Below are positions 28,425 to 33,882 of a DNA stretch of 33,882 nt, one piece after another. The translations under genes and the position numbers were made by a program. The notes under the pieces were generated by a model, which saw nothing but the letters and a program-made list of their open reading frames with translations, did no database searches and was not told the DNA's origin. The stretch is from Bacillota bacterium (GTDB lineage: Bacteria; Bacillota; Limnochordia; Limnochordales; ZCTH02-B6), in assembly GCA_017577945.1 (NCBI GenBank), contig PKQS01000016.1, forward strand, positions 1 to 33,882, given 5' to 3'. Position 1 is the first letter of the stretch. Each line of letters opens with the position of its first letter.

Positions 28425-29435
28425 TTATCCGTTTTCCAGAACCAGCGCGTGGCAGACGCCCGGGCACGAGTCGCCCTGCTGCGTCGTCAGGGCGTTGTGG
28501 AGGCAGCCCGTGGCCAGCGCCAGCACCCGCCGGTACCGGCCCTTGGCCATCTCTTTCAGCACGTACGCCAGCAGCACCGACGCGGAGCAGACGGCGCCGC
28601 TGGCTCCCGCGCCCGGCTGCTGTTCAGGCGAGTAGAGCGAGGCGCCCGCGTCCATGTGCTTGCCGCCCAGCGTGTGGCCCTCGCGCTTGACCAGCTCGCG
28701 GAACAGCTTCGACCCGTGCTGCGCCAAGTCACCCGTCAGGATTAAGTCGAAGTCGGCCGGCGTGGTGTTGGTGTCCTGGAAGTGGCGCAGCAGCGTATCC
28801 ATGGCAGCCGGCGCCATGGCCGCGCCCATATGGTTCGCGTCTTTCACGCCCCAGTCCATGACGCGGCCCACCGTCACGTGGCTGATCCGCGGGCCTTCCC
28901 CTTCGGCGGCCACCACCGCCGCGGCTCCGCCCGTGGCGGTCCACTGGTTGGTGGGCTTGCGCTGGATGTTGAGCTCGATGGGGTATCGGTACTGCCTCTC
29001 CGCCGTCTGATAGTGGCTGGCCGTCGCGACCAGCACCCGGCGGGCAAAGCCGCCGTCGACGAGCATCGCCGCCAGGCTCAGCCCCAACGTGCTGGTGGCG
29101 CAGGCAGCGAAGACGCCGATATGGGGTATCCCCAAGGAACGGGCGCTGAAGGTGGACGAGACGATCTGGTTCATCAGGTCGCCGGCGATGAAGTAGTCGA
29201 CGTCGTTTTCGCTGACCCCCGCCCGCTCCAGCGCGCGCCGGGCCGCATGCTCCAGGAACTTGCGCTCGGCTTTCTCGGGCTGGTATTCGCCCCACATGTA
29301 GTCGTCGACGATGGCGTCGAAGTACTTGCCCAGCGGGCCTTGGCCCTCGCGGGGGCCCATGAGCGTGAAAGCGCCGACGATGCGCGGCGGCTGGCTGAAC
29401 TGCACCGTGAATTGGCCGACTCGCTTGGCGGTCAT
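28425..29435 (-). CDS. spoVAD: Stage V sporulation protein AD
   Basis: The 336-residue protein has the thiolase-like fold of SpoVAD, which binds dipicolinic acid on the spore inner membrane. IAGDLMNQIVSSTFSARSL (about residues 83-101), GVFAACATSTLGLSLAAMLV (about 107-126) and TGGAAAVVAAE (about 168-178) match the family. The C-terminal half includes TGDLAQHGSKLFRELV and YSPEQQPGAGASGAVCSA. GGAGGC precedes the ATG at 29433-29435. It sits between spoVAC and spoVAE on the same strand. Confidence 0.96.
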   Translation of the reverse strand: MTAKRVGQFTVQFSQPPRIVGAFTLMGPREGQGPLGKYFDAIVDDYMWGEYQPEKAERKFLEHAARRALERAGVSENDVDYFIAGDLMNQIVSSTFSARSLGIPHIGVFAACATSTLGLSLAAMLVDGGFARRVLVATASHYQTAERQYRYPIELNIQRKPTNQWTATGGAAAVVAAEGEGPRISHVTVGRVMDWGVKDANHMGAAMAPAAMDTLLRHFQDTNTTPADFDLILTGDLAQHGSKLFRELVKREGHTLGGKHMDAGASLYSPEQQPGAGASGAVCSASVLLAYVLKEMAKGRYRRVLALATGCLHNALTTQQGDSCPGVCHALVLENG

Positions 29436-29525
29436 GGACGAGCCTCCAGGAAGCGGGCCGCCGCTGGTTCCGCGCGGAAAGCGCCCTGGCGCTCCGCCCA
29501 GGAACAGCGGCCGGCGCCGCCGAGA

Positions 29526-29993
29526 TCAGCCGGCGGCCAGCCGCAGCAGCGTTGCGACCAGCCCGGTCAAAATGCCGGCCACGATGCCGTAGACGATAAC
29601 GGGCCCGGCGATAACGAACATTTTGGCCGCCATGCCGAGCACCATGCCCTCCCGGCGAAAGTCGATGGCGGCGGCCGCCATGCTGTTGGCGAACCCTGTG
29701 ATAGGCACCGCGGCGCCCATGCCGCCCAGCTCGCCCAGATGGTCGTACACGCCCAGCGCCGTCAACAACACGCCGGCGGAAATCATCGTGGCCAGCGTCA
29801 GAGCGATGGCTTCCACTTCGGTGGGCTGCCGCTGGCGGAAGTAATCGAAGACAAACTGGCCTGCGAAACAAATGGAGCCGCCCACGAGAAACGCGCGGCT
29901 GATCAGGAGGGGTACGTTGGGCTTCGGGGCCCACTGCGCCACCAGCCGGGCATAGTCTTTCGCCCCTTCGATGGCGGTTTGGTCGCGATCCAC
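29526..29993 (-). CDS. spoVAC: Stage V sporulation protein AC
   Basis: The 155-residue membrane protein is of normal SpoVAC length. It has about five hydrophobic segments and the family stretches FLVGGSICFAGQFVFDYF (about residues 51-68), SAGVLLTALGVYDHLGELGG (about 87-106) and PITGFANSMAAAAIDFRREG (about 112-131). SpoVAC is thought to act as a mechanosensitive channel in the spore inner membrane. The GTG at 29991-29993 follows GGGAGGTGA; longer frames would translate arginine-rich shadow sequence. A forespore sigma promoter is expected upstream, but I found only a weak resemblance (GGAATACTA near 30115). Confidence 0.94.
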   Translation of the reverse strand: MDRDQTAIEGAKDYARLVAQWAPKPNVPLLISRAFLVGGSICFAGQFVFDYFRQRQPTEVEAIALTLATMISAGVLLTALGVYDHLGELGGMGAAVPITGFANSMAAAAIDFRREGMVLGMAAKMFVIAGPVIVYGIVAGILTGLVATLLRLAAG

Positions 29994-30132
29994 GGTCGTC
30001 ACCTCCCTGGCGCTGCGGTGGAACAGAACATGGCCGCGCGAACGCGGCGCGGGGCGTTGTCGTGCTGGGCGTGCGGGCGCGCCGCGGCCGCGCGGCACCA
30101 ATCCGCCCGCTAGTATTCCGCACCAGGGAAAA

Positions 30133-30170
30133 GGTTACGCGCCGGAGGAAAGGCTACACGCCGGAGGAGA
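30133..30170. repeat. Imperfect 19-base tandem duplication at the end of folD
   Basis: Two adjacent 19-base units (30133-30151 and 30152-30170) differ at three positions. Both contain CGCCGGAGGA. The second copy covers the folD stop and its last codons and the first lies just beyond, so a short duplication at the gene end is likely. Confidence 0.6.
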
Positions 30171-31032
30171 GACGGGTGAGGTTCTTGCGCAGGCGGGCAG
30201 CTTGCACGGTATTGGCCAGGAGCATGGCGATGGTCATGGGCCCCACACCGCCTGGCACGGGCGTAATCCAGCCCGCGACCTGGCGGGCCGCTTCGAAGTC
30301 GACGTCGCCCACCAGGCTGCCGTCTTCCAGGCGGTTGATGCCCACGTCGATAACGGCCGCGCCCGGCTTGATCCAGTCGGCCTTCACCATGCGCGGCCGG
30401 CCCACGGCGGCTACCAGAATATCGGCTTCACGGCAAATGGAAGGAAGATCACGAGTGCGCGAGTGGCAAATGGTCACGGTGGCGTCGGCTTGGACCAGCA
30501 ATGCGGCCATCGGCTTGCCGACGATTTGACTGCGGCCGATGACGACAGCCCGCAAACCCGCGGGTTCAACGCCGGCCTCGGCCAGCAGGCGCATGACGCC
30601 CAGCGGCGTGCACGGCACCAGGTACGGCTGCCCCTGCCAGAGCCGGCCCACATTCACCGTGTGGAAGCCGTCCACGTCCTTGGCCGGCGTGACGGCGGCG
30701 ATGATTTCCGCTTCGTCCAAATGGTGCGGCAGCGGCAGCTGCACCAGGATGCCGTCGACCGCGTCGTCTTCGTTCAGCGCGGCAATGCGCTCCAGCAGCT
30801 CCTCCCGCGGCGTCTCGGCCGGCAGCGCATATTCCCACGAACGCATGCCCGCCTGGACTGCGGCCTTACGCTTATTCCGCACGTAGATCTCGGACGCCGG
30901 GTCGTTGCCGACGCGGATGACGGCCAAGCCGGGCGGCCGCCCCAGCAACTGCTCCAGCTGTTTCACGTCTTCGGCGACGCGCTCGCGGACGCGCGCCGCG
31001 ATTGCCTTGCCGTCGATAATGCGGGCCGTCAT
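30154..31032 (-). CDS. folD: Bifunctional methylene-THF dehydrogenase / methenyl-THF cyclohydrolase
   Basis: The 292-residue enzyme interconverts one-carbon units on tetrahydrofolate using [16 protein letters not shown] (about residues 47-58) holds the Tyr and Lys of the active site. [13 protein letters not shown] (about 93-105), the P-loop-like [16 protein letters not shown] (about 164-179) and [16 protein letters not shown] near the end are the usual FolD signatures. GGAGGG precedes the ATG, which overlaps the glycerate kinase stop (ATGA), so the genes are coupled. The last residues lie in a short tandem duplication. Confidence 0.97.
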   Translation of the reverse strand: MTARIIDGKAIAARVRERVAEDVKQLEQLLGRPPGLAVIRVGNDPASEIYVRNKRKAAVQAGMRSWEYALPAETPREELLERIAALNEDDAVDGILVQLPLPHHLDEAEIIAAVTPAKDVDGFHTVNVGRLWQGQPYLVPCTPLGVMRLLAEAGVEPAGLRAVVIGRSQIVGKPMAALLVQADATVTICHSRTRDLPSICREADILVAAVGRPRMVKADWIKPGAAVIDVGINRLEDGSLVGDVDFEAARQVAGWITPVPGGVGPMTIAMLLANTVQAARLRKNLTRLSSGV

Positions 31033-32219
31033 GGCCGTCCCTCCTTGCCGTTCTTCCCGGCGCCGCGCATCCAGAGGCCTACTTGCACCAGGCGCGCCAG
31101 CCGCTCACCGGCGTCCTGCAGCAAACGCGCCGCCTCGCGCTGCGAGCTCACCGGATCGATGGGGCCCGGCGCGATGGAAAGCGCCGCGTCAATGCCCAGC
31201 GCGTACAGCCTCTCGACGCCTTCCCCCAGCGCGCCCGCCACGGCCACCACCGGCTTGCCGTGCCGTTTCGCCAGGCGCGCCACCGCCAGCGGCGCTTTGC
31301 CGAACGCGGTCTGCCCGTCCAGCTTGCCCTCACCGGTCACGACCAGCGCCGCTGGCCGAACCGCGTCCTCCAGCCCTACGGCTTCCAGCACCACGTCGGC
31401 CCCCGACCGCAGCGACGCGCCGCAAAACGCCAGCAGCCCAGCGCCGAGGCCCCCCGCCGCGCCCGCACCCGGCACGTGCCGCACATCCCGGCCCGTCTCG
31501 CGCGCCAAGACGTCCGCGTACCGGGCCAGCGCCGCCTCCAGCAACGCCACGTCTGCGGGCGACGCGCCCTTTTGCGGGCCGAACACGGCCGACGCTCCGT
31601 GGGGCCCGAGAAGCGGGTTCGTCACGTCCGCCGCGCCCACGATCTCCGCTTCGGCCAGGCGCGGGTCCAAGCCGCTGAGATCGATCCGGTCCAAGTCCGT
31701 CAACGCCGCGCCGCCTTCCGGCAGCTCCCGGCCGGACCGGTCCAGGAGCCGCGCGCCCAGCGCCCGCGCCATGCCCGCGCCGCCGTCGTTGGTGGCGCTG
31801 CCGCCCAACCCCACGATAATCCGCCGGCAGCCGGCGTCCAAAGCGGCCCGGATGAGCTCGCCCGTGCCCCGGCTCGTCGCCCGCCGCGGGTCGCGCTGCT
31901 CCGGCGGCACCAGCCCCAGGCCCGACGCCGCCGCGGCTTCGACGACGGCCGTTGCGCCGTCGCCGAGAATGCCCCACCGCGCCCGCACCCGCTCGCCGAG
32001 GGGCCCCGTCGCTTCCGTCTCGACGAACCGGCCGCCGGTGGCGTTCACCAGCGCGTCCACCGTGCCTTCGCCGCCGTCGGCCACCGGCTTGCAAAGGATC
32101 TCGGCCTGCGGCCAAACCCGCGCGATGCCCGCCGCCAGCGCTTCGGCGACCGCCGCGGCCGGCAAGCTGCCTTTGAACGAATCCGGCGCGATGACGACGC
32201 GCAACCCCGCCACCACCAT
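31029..32219 (-). CDS. Glycerate kinase
   Basis: The 396-residue protein of the GlxK/GarK family phosphorylates glycerate, probably to 2-phosphoglycerate. [21 protein letters not shown] (about residues 8-28) is the family start. [32 protein letters not shown] and [15 protein letters not shown] are the conserved motifs. The ATG at 32217-32219 gives five residues more than the usual start; a TTG at 32202-32204, just before RVVIAPDSF, is the start expected from homologues. It is coupled to folD, a natural pairing with one-carbon and serine/glycerate metabolism. Confidence 0.93.
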   Translation of the reverse strand: MVVAGLRVVIAPDSFKGSLPAAAVAEALAAGIARVWPQAEILCKPVADGGEGTVDALVNATGGRFVETEATGPLGERVRARWGILGDGATAVVEAAAASGLGLVPPEQRDPRRATSRGTGELIRAALDAGCRRIIVGLGGSATNDGGAGMARALGARLLDRSGRELPEGGAALTDLDRIDLSGLDPRLAEAEIVGAADVTNPLLGPHGASAVFGPQKGASPADVALLEAALARYADVLARETGRDVRHVPGAGAAGGLGAGLLAFCGASLRSGADVVLEAVGLEDAVRPAALVVTGEGKLDGQTAFGKAPLAVARLAKRHGKPVVAVAGALGEGVERLYALGIDAALSIAPGPIDPVSSQREAARLLQDAGERLARLVQVGLWMRGAGKNGKEGRP

Positions 32220-32222
32220 GCG

Positions 32223-32247
32223 AAAAGGCCCCGCCGTACGCGGGGCC
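32223..32247 (-). terminator. Intrinsic terminator of the 49-residue gene
   Basis: On the minus strand GGCCCCGC and GCGGGGCC (32240-32247 and 32227-32234) form an 8-bp stem followed directly by TTTT. It lies between the small gene and the glycerate kinase start. It may end the short transcript or attenuate read-through. Confidence 0.6.
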
Positions 32248-32252
32248 TGCCG

Positions 32253-32402
32253 TTACGATTGGAACTCCACGACCTTGCCGGACTTGAAAATCAGCCGAGC
32301 GATGCGGTTGCCTTTCCAGACGATCTTGACTTCCTCTTTCTCCGGACGTTTCTCGGGGTCCAGCTCGGACAACTTAATTTCCGCCGTCTTGGCCAAGCTC
32401 AT
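32253..32402 (-). CDS. Small protein of 49 residues, unknown function
   Basis: I do not recognise this protein. It begins MSLAKTAEIKLSELD, continues with a charged stretch rich in Glu and Lys, and ends with alternating hydrophobic residues (KIVWKGNRIARLIF and KVVEFQS) that suggest a small beta-sheet. GGAGG lies eight bases before the ATG. It has a near-consensus promoter, a leader of about 110 bases and a terminator right after the stop, so it is an independent, probably well-expressed unit. Those signals and the codon pattern support a real gene despite its size. Confidence 0.75.
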   Translation of the reverse strand: MSLAKTAEIKLSELDPEKRPEKEEVKIVWKGNRIARLIFKSGKVVEFQS

Positions 32403-32511
32403 CACCCCGACCTCCGGCAGCGTTCGCCGCGGGCCTAACCGCTCGTGACGGATACAAGCCTATCCGGGACCATGCGTATGCGCCCAGCGTCACAATCATG
32501 CGAGCGCTTCT
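32403..32511 (-). promoter_or_regulatory. Structured 5' leader of the small gene (possible cis-regulatory RNA)
   Basis: On the minus strand CGCTC and GTGAC near the 5' end can pair with the contiguous GTCACGAGCG about 50 bases later, with an 8-base bulge (GCATGATT). They enclose two smaller hairpins, one of which is GGATA with TATCC. A further stem, GCGGC-GAAC-GCTGC, lies just before the GGAGG of the small gene and could affect access to it. I match it to no riboswitch class I know. Confidence 0.35.
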
Positions 32512-32517
32512 TCCGAA

Positions 32518-32545
32518 ATTATAGCAGGACGATGTGGACTGTCAA
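32518..32545 (-). promoter_or_regulatory. Consensus sigma-A promoter of the 49-residue gene
   Basis: On the minus strand there is a perfect -35 TTGACA (32540-32545), a 16-base spacer and a perfect -10 TATAAT (32518-32523). It is the best promoter in the window. Confidence 0.8.
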
Positions 32546-32615
32546 GGCCGGCGACTGTGCAAGGAAATCGGCCCGCGGCGAGGAAAAATGGAGTCGACAA
32601 AGGGGGGTATACGCA

Positions 32616-33182
32616 GTGTCGATCGATTGGAAGGCGTGGTTTGAGAAGGGCCTACCGTACGACGAATTCGTGGCCAAGTACGCCAACGACACGGAGCGGC
32701 AGCGCTGGCAGAGCGTCTACGACCGCGTCCGCCTGACGGAAGAGCAGGACGCCCTGCTCAAGAGTTTCGTCCGGGAAATGAACGTGCTCGTGCTGGCGGC
32801 CACCTGGTGCGGCGACTGCGTCAACCAGTGCCCCATCTTCCGCCGGTTCGAAGAGGCCAATGACCGCATCAAGGTGCGCTTCCTGGAGCGGGACGAGGTG
32901 CCGGAGCTGCGGGACGAGCTCAAGATCAACGGCGGCCACCGCATCCCGGTGGTGGTTTTCCTGAGCGAGGACTTCTACGAATGCGCCCGCTACGGGGAGC
33001 GCGTACTCTCCATGTACCGGCAGCTGGCCTACAGCCGCCTGGAGACGGGGCGGCCGACCAACATCGCCGCGTCGGGCGACGAGCTGCTGGCGCGGGCCAC
33101 GGCCGAATGGCTGGACGAATTCGAGCGCATTCACTGGATGCTGCGGCTGTCGCCGCGCCTGCGGGAACGCCACGGCGACTAA
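32616..33182 (+). CDS. Thioredoxin family protein with CGDC motif
   Basis: The 188-residue protein has a thioredoxin fold in the middle. The strand VLVLAATWCGDCVNQCPIF (about residues 57-75) carries the redox pair Cys65 and Cys68, with Gly-Asp between them, and another Cys72. The cis-proline lies in HRIPVVVFLSED. The N-terminal IDWKAWFEKGLPYDEFV and the C-terminal helical region IHWMLRLSPRLRER extend beyond plain thioredoxin. Proteins of this length are common in Bacillota but mostly uncharacterised. The GTG at 32616-32618 follows AAGGGGGG; longer frames would cover the divergent promoter. It has no signal peptide and is probably cytoplasmic. Confidence 0.88.
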   Translation: MSIDWKAWFEKGLPYDEFVAKYANDTERQRWQSVYDRVRLTEEQDALLKSFVREMNVLVLAATWCGDCVNQCPIFRRFEEANDRIKVRFLERDEVPELRDELKINGGHRIPVVVFLSEDFYECARYGERVLSMYRQLAYSRLETGRPTNIAASGDELLARATAEWLDEFERIHWMLRLSPRLRERHGD

Positions 33183-33281
33183 CGGCCAAAACCGTGCACG
33201 GCGCCCGCGCCGGCTGTGCGGCAGCTTCTCGGGCTGGTTCACGCCTTTGCATGCGGCCTGGCCGCGCGAGAACGCGCGAGG

Positions 33282-33318
33282 AAAAAAGCGAAGGCCCTTC
33301 CGTTCGGAAGGGCCTTCG
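33282..33318 (-). terminator. Strong terminator after tRNA-Arg, possibly bidirectional
   Basis: CGAAGGCCCTTCCG (33289-33302) and CGGAAGGGCCTTCG (33305-33318) form a 14-bp perfect inverted repeat. On the minus strand CTTTTTT follows (33282-33288). On the plus strand TTT follows, so it may also stop the thioredoxin-like gene. Confidence 0.85.
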
Positions 33319-33320
33319 TT

Positions 33321-33395
<75 letters not shown>

Positions 33396-33443
33396 ATATC
33401 GCAGGGCGATGCCTTGACCGCACCGCTTTCAGGTCGCAGATAC

Positions 33444-33452
33444 AGTATAGCA
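33444..33452 (-). promoter_or_regulatory. Extended -10 promoter of tRNA-Arg
   Basis: On the minus strand TGCTATACT gives a -10 TATACT (33444-33449) with extended TG. TTGAGT lies too close (13 bases) to be a good -35. The gap 33453-33661 holds only GC-rich inverted repeats and no gene I can support. Confidence 0.5.
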
Positions 33453-33661
33453 GATGGTGTGGACTCAACGCAACCGGAAATGTAGGCGCCGCGGCGAAAC
33501 CGCGCGGAGGATCACGCTTACCCGTGTGAAGCCCGTCATCCTCGCGGCGTCGCAACCTGCGTCACGCTCGTCGCGCGGGAACAGGCGACCGGCCGCCGAC
33601 GGGTCGGTCTCCAGGTTCCCTCCTTTCGCGGGAACATTGGCGCCGGCCGCCCGCAGCTTGG

Positions 33662-33882
33662 TCAAAGCCCTCGTTCCAAAGTGTCCTCTCCGTCCTCGAA
33701 ACCATACATGTCGGCATCGTCGGGATTGTCCAGCGCCACCAGCGTCTCGGCGTCTTCCACGGCCGCCAGCGAATCGGACTGCGGCACAAGCTCGGCGTCG
33801 TCCGGGTTGTCGAACATCACCTGCGACTCAAGGTCGGGAACCGAAGGCTTGCGTGGCCGAAACCACGGCCTCTCGTCACGTT
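33662..33882 (-). CDS. Acidic protein of unknown function, C-terminal part
   Basis: Only the last 72 residues are in the window; the 5' part lies beyond the right edge. The segment is strongly acidic and contains two related pieces, FDNPDDAELV and LDNPDDADMY, about 30 residues apart, with EDAETLVALD before the second. The first residues seen (RDERPWFRPRKPS) are basic and could follow a membrane or DNA-binding part, but nothing shows this. The stop is TGA at 33662-33664. I do not recognise the family. Confidence 0.6.
   Translation of the reverse strand, partial: RDERPWFRPRKPSVPDLESQVMFDNPDDAELVPQSDSLAAVEDAETLVALDNPDDADMYGFEDGEDTLERGL

Noticed and set aside
30110..30125. Forespore sigma factor promoter for spoVAC
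   Set aside because: The -10-like ATACTA has no matching -35 at the right distance, so it is too weak to annotate.
33465..33661. Small minus-strand frame behind the acidic protein, with an AAGGAGGG site
   Set aside because: No standard start codon follows the site at a workable distance and the translation looks like GC-rich noise; it is not supported as a gene.

Overview
The window looks like a chromosomal segment of a GC-rich, endospore-forming member of the Bacillota. The sporulation genes spoVAC, spoVAD and spoVAE, a Rex redox repressor, a GreA/LysS pair, a menaquinone and heptaprenyl pathway and Bacillota-type sigma-A promoters all point that way. The high GC content and frequent GTG/TTG starts suggest a Symbiobacterium- or Limnochordia-like lineage; this is inference, since no 16S sequence lies inside the window.

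Layout. At the left edge two tandem promoters and a boxA-bearing leader fire leftwards into what is probably an rRNA operon outside the window. Next, on the minus strand, come greA-lysS-azlC-azlD (transcript cleavage factor, lysyl-tRNA synthetase, branched-chain amino acid exporter), then a large fused aminotransferase/acyl-thioester reductase with its own promoter and a perfect dyad over the start site, then rpmE-dus-regulator-'quinate dehydrogenase-like'. On the plus strand a three-gene peptide ABC transporter set (binding protein and two permeases, no ATPase) follows. The minus strand resumes with a LysM/M23 endopeptidase, rho, a bifunctional-nuclease-family protein, pyrG, and a polyamine operon (pdaD-speE-speB) that runs into argS. 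Then come rex-menG-hepT-tatC-tatC2-MaoC-like-ndk, driven by a strong promoter in front of rex.

Between rex and the spoVA genes lies the most unusual stretch: a plus-strand gene for a Tyr/Gly-rich single-pass membrane protein, followed directly by about 300 bases that fold on paper into a closed multi-helix RNA. Its strand-specific G-U pairs indicate a plus-strand transcript, and I do not recognise it as a known family. The right end holds spoVAC-spoVAD-spoVAE, glycerate kinase-folD, a 49-residue protein with a near-consensus promoter and a structured leader, a CGDC thioredoxin-like gene, tRNA-Arg(CCG), and the C-terminal end of an acidic protein cut by the window edge.

How the genes connect: arginine to agmatine (PdaD), agmatine to putrescine (SpeB) and the aminopropyl transfer (SpeE) form a compact polyamine route beside ArgS, which uses the same amino acid. 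HepT and MenG provide menaquinone under the same promoter as the NADH-sensing repressor Rex. The fused reductase/transaminase could turn an acyl thioester into an aldehyde and then an amine in one polypeptide. All functions are read from sequence motifs; none was tested.
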